DNA from: Acidobacteriaceae bacterium
GTDB taxonomy: Bacteria > Acidobacteriota > Terriglobia > Terriglobales > Acidobacteriaceae
Assembly: GCA_003165095.1 (NCBI GenBank)
Contig: PLSH01000372.1
Span: 1 to 9,263 of the forward strand
DNA: 9,263 nucleotides
Direction: 5' to 3'
Shown here: positions 1 to 6,710 of the stretch, one piece after another
Position numbering within the stretch: position 1 is the stretch's first letter
How the letters are laid out: the number at the start of each line of letters is the position of its first letter
Notes under the pieces: model-generated
The model's database searches: none
The model's input: only the letters and a program-made list of their open reading frames with translations
Told to the model about the DNA's origin: nothing
Made by a program: the position numbers and the translations under genes

Positions 1-212
1 AGCGCATGGCTGGCCAGCGCGTTGCTGACGGCAACCAGCGGATCCCATTCGAAAAACAAGCGCACCGGAGCCCGCATATGCAGATCTCCGGTTGTGCCGG
101 GCGCCGGCCGCAGTGATGTGAACGCAAGCAGGGCAAAAAACAGCAGCAGAAAGAAAATCTGTGAGATCCTGCGCCAAAGCGGCAATCGGGAACCGGCCAA
201 GAACTCCTCCAC
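1..212 (-). CDS. N-terminal fragment of a membrane-bound 4Fe-4S (polyferredoxin-like) protein, cut by the window edge
   Basis: The reverse strand has an open frame that runs off the left edge. From a GTG at 212-210 it encodes about 70 residues: a short basic start (LPLWRRISQ), one strong membrane helix (IFFLLLFFALLAFTSL), then an outside segment containing RLFFEWDPLVAVSNALASHA. The order Arg-rich start, helix, 'xxxDPLxAxSxxLAxHx' resembles the beginning of NapH/NosR/CcoG-like membrane 4Fe-4S proteins, where the cysteine clusters come later. Those clusters would lie outside this window, so the assignment depends only on this N-terminal pattern. The start is uncertain: the GTG has no clear ribosome site, and a TTG at 200-198 sits just after GGAGGAG. 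The frame is open back to a stop near 288-290. If the assignment is right, the protein passes electrons at the cytoplasmic membrane. An FNR/CRP-type site upstream fits a respiratory role. Confidence 0.5.
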   Translation of the reverse strand, partial: MEEFLAGSRLPLWRRISQIFFLLLFFALLAFTSLRPAPGTTGDLHMRAPVRLFFEWDPLVAVSNALASHA

Positions 213-277
213 ACGCCGCGAGCGCCAGCGCTTTTCCCTGCAGGGAAAATGATCGGTTCCCAGGCCCCTGCCGGACA

Positions 278-291
278 GTGATCCACATCAC
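278..291. promoter_or_regulatory. FNR/CRP-family operator candidate
   Basis: GTGATCCACATCAC is a perfect dyad (GTGAT, 4 bases, ATCAC). It fits the FNR/Dnr pattern TTGAT-N4-ATCAA except for the outermost bases, and also the CRP core GTGA-N6-TCAC. It lies in the divergent gap, centred about 72 bases upstream of the GTG of the left-hand 4Fe-4S-like gene and about 182 bases upstream of the glycosidase start. The distance suits class II activation of the left-hand gene if transcription starts about 31 bases before its start codon. No convincing -10 box was found at the expected place. Confidence 0.5.
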
Positions 292-437
292 GGATTTGCG
301 GCTTTTGGGCAGCCGTCGGGGATGGTGACGGGCAAAAGAGTACATTTCGCATGCGCAGGCCGCGAAAACGGTTCTCCATTGACTCTGATTGGAACAAGAC
401 CCATTCCCATCCAATAACCAGTCGATCCTCAATGGGC

Positions 438-443
438 TAAAAT
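438..443 (+). promoter_or_regulatory. Possible -10 box (TAAAAT) of the glycosidase gene
   Basis: TAAAAT lies 23 bases before the ATG at 467, which would leave a short leader containing the AGAGG ribosome site at 457-461. No good -35 hexamer stands 16-18 bases upstream; a TTGACT at 379-384 is too far away. This is a weak call, made because it is the best -10 match in an otherwise featureless upstream stretch. Confidence 0.25.
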
Positions 444-466
444 GCTTAACATCCCCAGAGGTCCCC

Positions 467-2230
467 ATGAATCGCCGAAACTTTGTCAAAACCGCCGCTC
501 TGCTTCCCCTGGCTGCCGCCGTCCCGCACTCCTTCGCATCCCTCGAACCAACTAACCCCGTGAAGAGCGTCAAGCCGCCGCCAAGCCGTGGTCCTCTGCG
601 TGAGCGGTACGAGCTGACCCTGCACAGGGTCATGTTTGGAGACGCGCCGGCCTATTCCGATGAGTTTCTACTGGCCGATTTGCGCCCTGAGCCGGTGCGG
701 AGATTTACGGAATACAGTGGCGACGTTTCCGGACGGTACATTGGCGCGCTGGCTACCGCGGCCGTGGTCTATGAGGCTCATTTTCCTGGGCTGGACAATC
801 TGGTTGAGAAGGCGATTGCTCTCCAGAAAAGCGACGGGTACTTCGGCAGCGCCTTTCATTACGATCAGCCCACGGACCAGGATCTGGAACTGCTGTGGGG
901 CAATGGGCGGCTGCTGGTGGGCCTGCTGGAGTACTACCGGCTGGAACCTACCCCTCAGGTTGAAGCGGCATGCAGGCGGTTGGGCGATTTTCTGGTGAGT
1001 ATCGGCCCGCTGATGCTGTCAAAACAGATACGCGATGCGTTTGGCGCGCAGCACTTCGCTTCGAGCTATATCTGCTGGATGCAGCAGACTGAAGGCCTGG
1101 CCAATCTTTATATGGTCACCAGGGACGAGCGGTACAGGAAGCTCGCCGCGGATATAGCCGCAGTAATCGAACGGCGGCCTGGAGATCATGTTCATGGCTA
1201 TCTAACCAGCCTGCGCGGCGTGATGGACCTCTACAAAGCCACCGGGGACGTACGGTTTCTGGAACAGTGTGATGCTGCATGGGAGGACGTTGACGAGTCG
1301 CAGGACATGTTGATTACCGGGGGCGTTCCCGAGGGCTGGAGCCCCAACAACCATCGCACCGAGGGCTGCGCGGAAGCGGATTGGGTGCGCCTGAACCTGT
1401 CGCTGTGGAAGGCGACTGGCAAGCAGAAGTATTTAATCATGGCGGAACGCGCAGTCTTCAACGAATTGGCGTTCAATCAGTTTGCCACCGGCGATTTTGG
1501 GCACCGGCTCTACTCGGAGACGGGACTACCGGCCACCGGAGCCGTACGGGCGTGGTGGTGCTGCACCTTGCACGGTTTGCGCTGCTTCCCGGATGTTCAT
1601 GGCAGCGCGTTCCGCTGGCAGGATGGTGGATTGTGGTTCGATTTGCCTGTTGATAGCCGAATAGAAACGGCGACCCTCTCGGCGGTTTCCGAGTCCTCGC
1701 TCGCCGAGGACGGGACCATCCGGATCACCATTACTTCCGCGGACAATTCTCCTGCGTCCCTGCACATCCGCAAGCCCGAGTGGACTTCGGGAGTCGATAT
1801 TCGGCTCAAAGGCGCCGCGCGCGAGTTTCCGTCTGCGGAGGGATATTTGCGCATCGAGCGAATCTGGGCTGCAGGCGATGTGATCGAAGTGAAATACGCG
1901 ATGCAACTACGCTCGGCGTCGAGCGGCGACAACCGCGTGGCGTATACTTTCGGGCCGTGGTTGCTGGGCGCACCGGCTTCGGACAATTCGGCCTACTTCA
2001 ATGAGCTCACCGTGAAAAACAAGTTGATTCCGGGCAGGGAACAGGGGTTGCCGGCGGCAAAGCAACCTGCAAGGCCGTTCACAGTGCCGATCGCGGCCAC
2101 CGAAATCGGCTACATTCCCGCCGAGTATCCGGATCAGCCGGGAAAAGTCAAGTTGCGCGCCGTGAGCGAACAGAGCGGGCAGGCTACCACCGCATGGGAG
2201 TTGCGATTCCTGACTCGGGAGCAGGGCTAG
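467..2230 (+). CDS. Tat-exported GH127/DUF1680-type glycoside hydrolase (beta-L-arabinofuranosidase-like)
   Basis: This 587-residue protein belongs to the DUF1680 group, whose studied members (GH127, GH146) remove beta-L-arabinofuranose with a zinc-bound cysteine nucleophile. I chose the ATG at 467 because AGAGG stands five bases before it and because it exposes a twin-arginine signal, NRRNFVKTAALLPLAAA, with likely cleavage near SFA at 23-25. A longer TTG-started frame (from 389) lacks both. Residues about 45-380 read as an alpha-barrel; residues about 390-540 resemble the beta-sandwich domain (HIRKPEW at 442-448, GYLRIERIWAAGDVIEV, then VAYTFGPWLLG). Candidate zinc ligands are E299-G-C301 and the pair C365-C366, with C365 the likely nucleophile; they match Glu338/Cys340/Cys417/Cys418 of Bifidobacterium HypBA1 as I recall them. 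E289 in GGVPEGW may be the acid/base. Tat export fits a metalloenzyme folded in the cytoplasm and acting on plant polymers outside. Substrate is unproven; it could be a divergent subfamily. Confidence 0.85.
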   Translation: MNRRNFVKTAALLPLAAAVPHSFASLEPTNPVKSVKPPPSRGPLRERYELTLHRVMFGDAPAYSDEFLLADLRPEPVRRFTEYSGDVSGRYIGALATAAVVYEAHFPGLDNLVEKAIALQKSDGYFGSAFHYDQPTDQDLELLWGNGRLLVGLLEYYRLEPTPQVEAACRRLGDFLVSIGPLMLSKQIRDAFGAQHFASSYICWMQQTEGLANLYMVTRDERYRKLAADIAAVIERRPGDHVHGYLTSLRGVMDLYKATGDVRFLEQCDAAWEDVDESQDMLITGGVPEGWSPNNHRTEGCAEADWVRLNLSLWKATGKQKYLIMAERAVFNELAFNQFATGDFGHRLYSETGLPATGAVRAWWCCTLHGLRCFPDVHGSAFRWQDGGLWFDLPVDSRIETATLSAVSESSLAEDGTIRITITSADNSPASLHIRKPEWTSGVDIRLKGAAREFPSAEGYLRIERIWAAGDVIEVKYAMQLRSASSGDNRVAYTFGPWLLGAPASDNSAYFNELTVKNKLIPGREQGLPAAKQPARPFTVPIAATEIGYIPAEYPDQPGKVKLRAVSEQSGQATTAWELRFLTREQG

Positions 2231-2233
2231 CAC

Positions 2234-2980
2234 TCACAGGTGATTGATGAGCGAAGCAATGCACGCGGCGCCGAAGCCGTTGTCGATGTTGACCACCGAG
2301 ACATTGGGCGAACAGGTGTTCAACATGCCCAGCAGCGCGGCCACGCCGCCCAGCGATGCGCCATAACCCACGCTGGTGGGAACGGCAATCACCGGCGCAT
2401 TCACTAACCCGCCCACAACGGTAGGCAGCGCGCCCTCCATGCCGGCGCAGACAATCAGCACGCGCGCAGACTGCAGCGAAATTTTCTGCGCCAGCAGGCG
2501 ATGAATGCCGGCCACGCCCACGTCGGCAATCAGCTCGACTGTGTTGCCCATCAGCCGCGCGGTTACTGCGGCTTCTTCCGCTACCGGCAGATCGCTGGTG
2601 CCGGCGCAAACCACGCCGATTGTGCCCTTGCCTTCGGCGGCCGGGCTCTGCATGAGGGTGATGGCGCGCGCGGCCTCGTGGTATTCGGCGCGCGGATCCG
2701 CGCTGCGCACGGCCTCGAACACTTCGCGCGAGGCGCGCGTGGCCAGCACATTGCCGCCTGCGTGCGCCATGCGCGAAAAGATCGAAGCTACCTGCGCGGA
2801 GGTCTTGCCTTGCGCGAAAATTACCTCCGGCATCCCAGTGCGCAGCGCACGATGATGATCGAGCTTGGCAAATCCGAGGTCTTCAAAGGGCAAATGGCGC
2901 AGCCGCTCCAACGCCTGCGCAACGTCGGTGCGGCCTTCGCGCACTTCGTTCAACAGCACCTCAATCGCCAGGGGATCCAT
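2234..2980 (-). CDS. larB: LarB, nickel-pincer cofactor biosynthesis carboxylase/hydrolase
   Basis: LarB performs the first step of NPN cofactor synthesis: it carboxylates the pyridine ring of nicotinic acid adenine dinucleotide and hydrolyses the phosphoanhydride, giving pyridinium-3,5-biscarboxylate mononucleotide and AMP. The 248-residue product has the usual length and a PurE-like C-terminal half: GVVCAGTSDLPVAEEAA (122-138), CAGMEGALPTVVGGLV (178-193), PTSVGYGASLGG (201-212) and NTCSPNVSVVNIDNGFGA (221-238). C223 and E182 are 41 residues apart, the same spacing as Cys221 and Glu180 of the Lactobacillus enzyme, where the cysteine bonds covalently to the substrate ring. The ATG at 2980 is chosen because it overlaps the larC stop as TGATG and follows AAGGAAGG; upstream in-frame starts lie inside larC. 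It is the last gene of the run and ends 3 bp from the converging glycosidase gene. Confidence 0.95.
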   Translation of the reverse strand: MDPLAIEVLLNEVREGRTDVAQALERLRHLPFEDLGFAKLDHHRALRTGMPEVIFAQGKTSAQVASIFSRMAHAGGNVLATRASREVFEAVRSADPRAEYHEAARAITLMQSPAAEGKGTIGVVCAGTSDLPVAEEAAVTARLMGNTVELIADVGVAGIHRLLAQKISLQSARVLIVCAGMEGALPTVVGGLVNAPVIAVPTSVGYGASLGGVAALLGMLNTCSPNVSVVNIDNGFGAACIASLINHL

Positions 2981-4344
2981 CACATGCCTTCCTTTTCGCC
3001 GTTCGCGTAAGCCTCGATCGCCGCCCTCATCACTTCCTTGAGCGGAACCGAGTGCTGCCGTGCGATGCTGCGGCAATCTTCATACTCCGGCGATGCATTG
3101 GCGATTTTGCCGGATGGCCAGCGCGCGATCTTGATGCGCACTCTACCCCACGCGGTTTCCGCATCGGCAAATTCGCGTTGCAGCGCCGCCTTGTTTTCGA
3201 GCCGCCAGCGCAGCCCGATGGTGGTTGTCTCGCGGAACAATATGTCCTGAAGCGCGGGCGCATGATCGGGACGGCACAGCACTGTGATCTGCACGCCCGC
3301 CCGACCCTTCTTCATCTGCACCGCGGCTCGGTAAACGTCCCACGCGCCGGCCTCAAGCAACAACTCGCTCACGTAGGCCAGCAACTGTGGAGTCGAGTCG
3401 TCGATCACGGTCTCGATAACCGCGATGGATTCGCTTCCGGCAGTTTCCGTCGCGCTCCCGGTCTCCTCGCCCACCAGCAGGCGCAGCAGGTTGGGCTCTC
3501 CCGGAGTGTCGCGTCCGCCCGCCCCGTACCCTGTGGCTTGCACGCGCATCGGAGGCAGAGCGCCGTAGCACACTTCCAGCATTCGTAGCACCGCTGCCCC
3601 GGTGGGCGTCACCCGCTCCATGGCCGGCCCGGCAGAGTAAACCGGCGCTTCGCCCAACAGCGCCAAGGTGGCCGGCGCAGGCACCGGAAGCGTCCCGTGC
3701 TGGCACTTGACCGTGCCGCTGCCCAAATTCAAGGCCGACGCCATCCAGCGGTTCACGCCCAGCGCCTCGCACCCGGCTGCCGTGCATACGATATCCGCAA
3801 TCGTATCCACCGCGCCCACTTCGTGAAAGTGAACATTTTCGATGGGAATGGAGTGAATCGCCGCCTCAACCTCACCCAGCAACTGGAAGGCGCGGCAGGC
3901 GCGCTCCTTCACCGCCGCGGAGATCGGCGCAGCGCCAATGATCGCGAGAATCGCCGACAGCGACCGATGCGGCGCGTGCGTGTGTTCGTGCGTATGGGGC
4001 GCCAGGTTTACTTCCTGCGCATGGTGCTCGTGAGTGTGAGGTTCGTGTGAGTGCGAGTGCGAGTGCGCGGGTTCTGCTCCCTTGCTCCCTTGCTCCCTGC
4101 CTGGGTCCCCGGCGGACGATGTGTGTCCGTTGGGGTGGCTTGCGCCCTGCTCTTCCGTGAGCACGTCCACTTTTGTGGCCGATAGTCCGCCGCGCATCAC
4201 CTTGCGCAATTCAAGCCGCGCGCCCACGTTCAGCGCGGTCGCCGTCTCTGCCAACAGGTCAAAGGAAACGCCGGCATCCACCAGCGCGCCCAGCAGCATG
4301 TCGCCGCTTATGCCGGAAAAACACTCCAGGTAGCCAATACGCAT
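2980..4344 (-). CDS. larC: LarC, CTP-dependent nickel insertase (cyclometallase), unsplit form
   Basis: LarC places Ni(II) into the dithio-pyridinium nucleotide in the last step of NPN synthesis, using CTP. The 454-residue product is continuous, unlike Lactobacillus plantarum, where larC1 and larC2 are joined by ribosomal frameshifting. The N-terminal part shows ECFSGISGDMLLGAL (7-21) and, after a linker, VHFHEVGAVDTIADIV. The C-terminal LarC2 part shows ETVIDDSTPQLLAYVSELLLEAGAWDVY, QMKKGRAGVQITVLC, FRETTTIGLR and SPEYEDCRSIA. Residues about 64-126 are a low-complexity insert with 13 histidines between 94 and 126, partly encoded by in-frame hexamers (4045-4068), probably for nickel binding or storage. 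An 8-bp unit is repeated three times just before it. The ATG at 4344 has no strong ribosome site, although a TAGAAT lies 9 bases before it. There are 48 bases between larE and larC. Confidence 0.95.
   Translation of the reverse strand: MRIGYLECFSGISGDMLLGALVDAGVSFDLLAETATALNVGARLELRKVMRGGLSATKVDVLTEEQGASHPNGHTSSAGDPGREQGSKGAEPAHSHSHSHEPHTHEHHAQEVNLAPHTHEHTHAPHRSLSAILAIIGAAPISAAVKERACRAFQLLGEVEAAIHSIPIENVHFHEVGAVDTIADIVCTAAGCEALGVNRWMASALNLGSGTVKCQHGTLPVPAPATLALLGEAPVYSAGPAMERVTPTGAAVLRMLEVCYGALPPMRVQATGYGAGGRDTPGEPNLLRLLVGEETGSATETAGSESIAVIETVIDDSTPQLLAYVSELLLEAGAWDVYRAAVQMKKGRAGVQITVLCRPDHAPALQDILFRETTTIGLRWRLENKAALQREFADAETAWGRVRIKIARWPSGKIANASPEYEDCRSIARQHSVPLKEVMRAAIEAYANGEKEGM
4075..4098. 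repeat. Three perfect tandem copies of an 8-bp unit inside larC
   Basis: TGCTCCCT occurs three times head to tail with no mismatch (4075-4082, 4083-4090, 4091-4098). On the coding strand this is AGGGAGCA and it encodes larC residues 83-90 (REQGSKGA), each copy read in a different frame. It lies in the linker just before the histidine-rich stretch. Loss or gain of one unit would shift the larC frame; three units together keep it. Confidence 0.85.
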
Positions 4345-4392
4345 CGCATTGTAATTCTAAACTGTCGATTGGAAGAGAAGCGAAAAGATGCG

Positions 4393-5283
4393 CTATGCGC
4401 CGCGCCGGGTAAGGACATCGGCGGGCAGGATCGCGTTCATTGAGCCGGAGCGGAAACCGGTGCAATCGAGCGTGACGTACTGGAAGCCGGCCAGCTTCAG
4501 CGCGGCGGTAATCGCGTCCAGCATCTCCATCGATAAGGCGCGAGGCAGCTCGTTACGCGCAATCTCGACGCGGGCCAACTCGCCATGATGGCGTACGCGC
4601 AGCTCGCGAAAACCCAATTGGCGCAGGCTCTCTTCGCCTCTTTCCACTTGATCGAGAACTTCGCGAGTCACGGTGCGCCCATATTCCACGCGCGACGAAA
4701 GGCACGGCGCAGCCGGGCGGTCCCACACCGGGTAGCCAGCGGCTTTGGCCAGTGCGCGAACCTCCAGCTTGGTCAGGCCGGCCTCAGCCAGCGGCGCCAG
4801 CACCGCATGCTCCTCTGCCGCGCGTTGGCCGGGACGAAAATCCCTGGTGTCGTCGGCATTCATGCCGTAGGCGATCCAATCAAAGCTCAGTTTTGCGCCC
4901 AGCGCTTCCATGGTGGCAAATAGCTCATCCTTGCAGTGGAAGCAGCGGTTGGCGTCATTGCGCGCGTATTCGGGCCGGTCCAGTTCTTCGGTGGCCACCA
5001 CTTGCAGCGGCATCCCCAGCGAGCGGGCAAAATCGCCGGCTTGATCCATGTCGCGCCGCGCCAGCGAAGGCGAATCGGCCAGCACTGCCAGCATCTTTGC
5101 GCCCAGCACGCGATGCGCCGTGGCGGCCAGAAACGCCGAGTCAACGCCGCCCGAGTAGGCCACCATCAGCGAGCCAAGCTTCGCCAGGCGCGCTTCAAGA
5201 ACGCTCAGCTTTGCCGCCGCGTCGGTACCGGCGCCAGCATCGTTCTGCGCCGGGTTCAATTTCGTCTCTGCGCTCGCCGCCAT
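4393..5283 (-). CDS. larE: LarE, PP-loop sulfur insertase for the nickel-pincer cofactor, three-cysteine type
   Basis: LarE adenylates the carboxylates of the LarB product and replaces oxygen with sulfur, twice per cofactor. The 296-residue product has the PP-loop ATP site SGGVDS (44-49), NRCFHCKDELF (112-122), GMNADDTRDFRPG (140-152), AAPCLSSRVEYGR (191-203) and LGFRELRVRHHGELARVE (223-240), then VTLDCTGFRSGSMN near the end. C194 corresponds to Cys176 of Lactobacillus LarE, which gives up its own sulfur. C114 and C117 are additional, a pattern suggesting a [4Fe-4S] cluster that carries the transferred sulfur, as reported for Thermotoga maritima LarE. The start is ambiguous. ATG at 5283 follows a perfect TATAAT by seven bases; ATG at 5334 overlaps the upstream transporter stop as ATGA and would add 17 residues. 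Neither has a clear ribosome site. I prefer 5283 since conserved sequence begins well after it. Confidence 0.93.
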   Translation of the reverse strand: MAASAETKLNPAQNDAGAGTDAAAKLSVLEARLAKLGSLMVAYSGGVDSAFLAATAHRVLGAKMLAVLADSPSLARRDMDQAGDFARSLGMPLQVVATEELDRPEYARNDANRCFHCKDELFATMEALGAKLSFDWIAYGMNADDTRDFRPGQRAAEEHAVLAPLAEAGLTKLEVRALAKAAGYPVWDRPAAPCLSSRVEYGRTVTREVLDQVERGEESLRQLGFRELRVRHHGELARVEIARNELPRALSMEMLDAITAALKLAGFQYVTLDCTGFRSGSMNAILPADVLTRRGA

Positions 5284-5290
5284 GGGTCCG

Positions 5291-5296
5291 ATTATA
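5291..5296 (-). promoter_or_regulatory. Consensus -10 box, possible leaderless promoter of larE
   Basis: On the minus strand a perfect TATAAT is followed by CGGACCC and then the ATG at 5283. Transcription normally starts about seven bases after a -10 box, so the message would begin at or next to the start codon. No TTGACA-like -35 and no TG extension are visible. The box could be chance, since it also reads as codons if the upstream ATG at 5334 is used. Confidence 0.4.
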
Positions 5297-5330
5297 CCCT
5301 CTGCTGCATTTGCCCTGCTCCCCGGCAGCT

Positions 5331-6614
5331 TCATTCCAGCGCCGGCGGCGGCCCGGTGTTGGTTACAGAAATCAGGCCCGCACAAAGAACGGTGACGGTG
5401 GCCAGGACGTAAAGCCCCGCGCGTTGCGAGTGAAAATGCATATCAGCCCACACCTTCAGGTTAGGCGCCACGAATCCGCCCAGGTTGCCCGTTCCGATCA
5501 ATGCGATTCCGCCGGCCTTGGCGCGGTCGGCCAGGTAACCGGTGGGAAAAGTCCAGAAGAGCGGTTGCACTGCCACGAATACTGAAACCGAGATCGACAG
5601 CGTCAGCAGCCCCACGAGCGGACCCGCGGTGGGAAACGCGAAGCTTGCGCAGCCCGCCACCAGCAGGATTGAAATCGCCATGGTGCGATGGTTCTTCCAT
5701 TGATCCGCTTTCCTGGTCAGCCAGTAGGTGGCAAGCGTGGCGCAGATCCACGGAATGGCGGTCACCAGGCCTACTTCAAGGCCCGCCGGCTTTTGCATCA
5801 ACGCGGAGACCTCAGCCGGCAAATAGAAAATGGCGCCATAGATGCTCATCTGAATCAGGGTGTAGATGAGCACAAATCGCAGCACTCGCGGATCGCGCAG
5901 CATCCGCAACAGGCTGGATGGACCGGAGGTGCGCCGCTCCTGTTCTTCCTTTTCCAAAGCGGCAATAAGAGCCTGTTTCTCATCGGCCGGTAGCCATCCT
6001 GCATTGGCGGGTCTGTTGTCCAAAAAACGAAAAGCCATAAGCCCCATCGCCACGGCCAGAAAGCCTTCCACCAGAAACATCCACTGCCAGCCTTGCAATC
6101 CGCCCTTCGTATGGATCTCAAGCAACAGCCCGGAAAGCGGGCCGCCGAGCACCAACGACAGCGGCACGCCTAAATAAAAGAAGCCGAGAATCTCGCCCCG
6201 TCTGCGATTCGGAAACCAATAAGTGAGATAAAGAATCGTACCTGGGAAAAAGCCTGCTTCCATCACTCCCAGCACCAGCCGGAGCACATAAAATGAAGTG
6301 CTGCCGCCAACGAACATGGTGGCCATCGATGCCAGCCCCCAGCCCACCATCAGAAACGAGATCCAGACCTTTGCGCCGATGCGATGCAAAATCAGGTTGC
6401 TGGGAAATCCGCATAGCGAATAGGTGATAAAGAACAGGCCCGCGCCCAACGCATACGTGCTCTCTGAGATGCCGACCGATGTTTGCAACGCCTGCTTCGC
6501 AAAACCAACGTTGGCGCGATCAAGAAATGAGACCACGTACATCAGCATCAGAAAAGGCGCCAGCCGCATGTACGCGCGCCTGACAGCGCGATCCAGTACG
6601 TCGTGCCGCTGCAT
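5331..6614 (-). CDS. MFS transporter, anion:cation symporter (ACS) family
   Basis: The 427-residue product is a typical 12-helix major facilitator of the ACS type, a family that imports organic anions such as tartrate, hexuronates, glucarate or 4-hydroxyphenylacetate with protons. Evidence includes YVVSFLDRANVGFAKQAL (26-43) in the first helix and loop, GFPSNLILHRIGAKVW (69-84), the helix-4 segment LRLVLGVMEAGFFPG (111-125) followed by YWFPNRRRGE, and the central loop FRFLDNRPANAGWLPADEK. I chose ATG at 6614 because GGAGGT (6624-6619) stands four bases before it; a GTG-started extension to 6659 has no such site. The substrate cannot be read from sequence. Its stop overlaps an ATG of larE (ATGA at 5334-5331), which suggests coupling to NPN synthesis and a hydroxy-acid substrate. 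The dioxygenase upstream would instead favour an aromatic acid, as for HpaX. Confidence 0.88.
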   Translation of the reverse strand: MQRHDVLDRAVRRAYMRLAPFLMLMYVVSFLDRANVGFAKQALQTSVGISESTYALGAGLFFITYSLCGFPSNLILHRIGAKVWISFLMVGWGLASMATMFVGGSTSFYVLRLVLGVMEAGFFPGTILYLTYWFPNRRRGEILGFFYLGVPLSLVLGGPLSGLLLEIHTKGGLQGWQWMFLVEGFLAVAMGLMAFRFLDNRPANAGWLPADEKQALIAALEKEEQERRTSGPSSLLRMLRDPRVLRFVLIYTLIQMSIYGAIFYLPAEVSALMQKPAGLEVGLVTAIPWICATLATYWLTRKADQWKNHRTMAISILLVAGCASFAFPTAGPLVGLLTLSISVSVFVAVQPLFWTFPTGYLADRAKAGGIALIGTGNLGGFVAPNLKVWADMHFHSQRAGLYVLATVTVLCAGLISVTNTGPPPALE

Positions 6615-6710
6615 GGGGACCTCCGCCGCAGACGCGGGCGAAGCGAATACCCCGCGCACACCTCACTATACACAGTTCGAGATTGTTCCCAGCCATGAGG
6701 GAGTAGCAGC

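Noticed and set aside
22..252. A 76-residue plus-strand frame at the left edge
   Set aside because: Its composition (many Ser, Arg, Lys) is unlike a folded protein, while the opposite strand gives a sensible membrane protein start.
312..340. A weak CCGTC / GACGG hairpin in the left intergenic region
   Set aside because: A five-pair stem with a nine-base loop and no T-run is expected by chance at this GC content.
389..466. A longer TTG start for the glycosidase
   Set aside because: It would bury the twin-arginine signal 26 residues inside the protein, and no ribosome site precedes it, whereas AGAGG precedes ATG 467.
2501..3588. Plus-strand open frames of 169 and 178 residues over larB and larC
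   Set aside because: They mirror conserved lar coding sequence and show no protein motif; shadow frames.
4752..5585. A 277-residue open frame on the plus strand across larE and the end of the transporter gene
   Set aside because: It is antisense to two clear genes, is rich in Pro/Arg/Ser as expected from high-GC shadow frames, and has no domain or ribosome site.
6615..6710. A TATAGT-like hexamer in the gap before the transporter as an internal promoter
   Set aside because: No -35 match or TG extension stands at a suitable distance; too weak to call.
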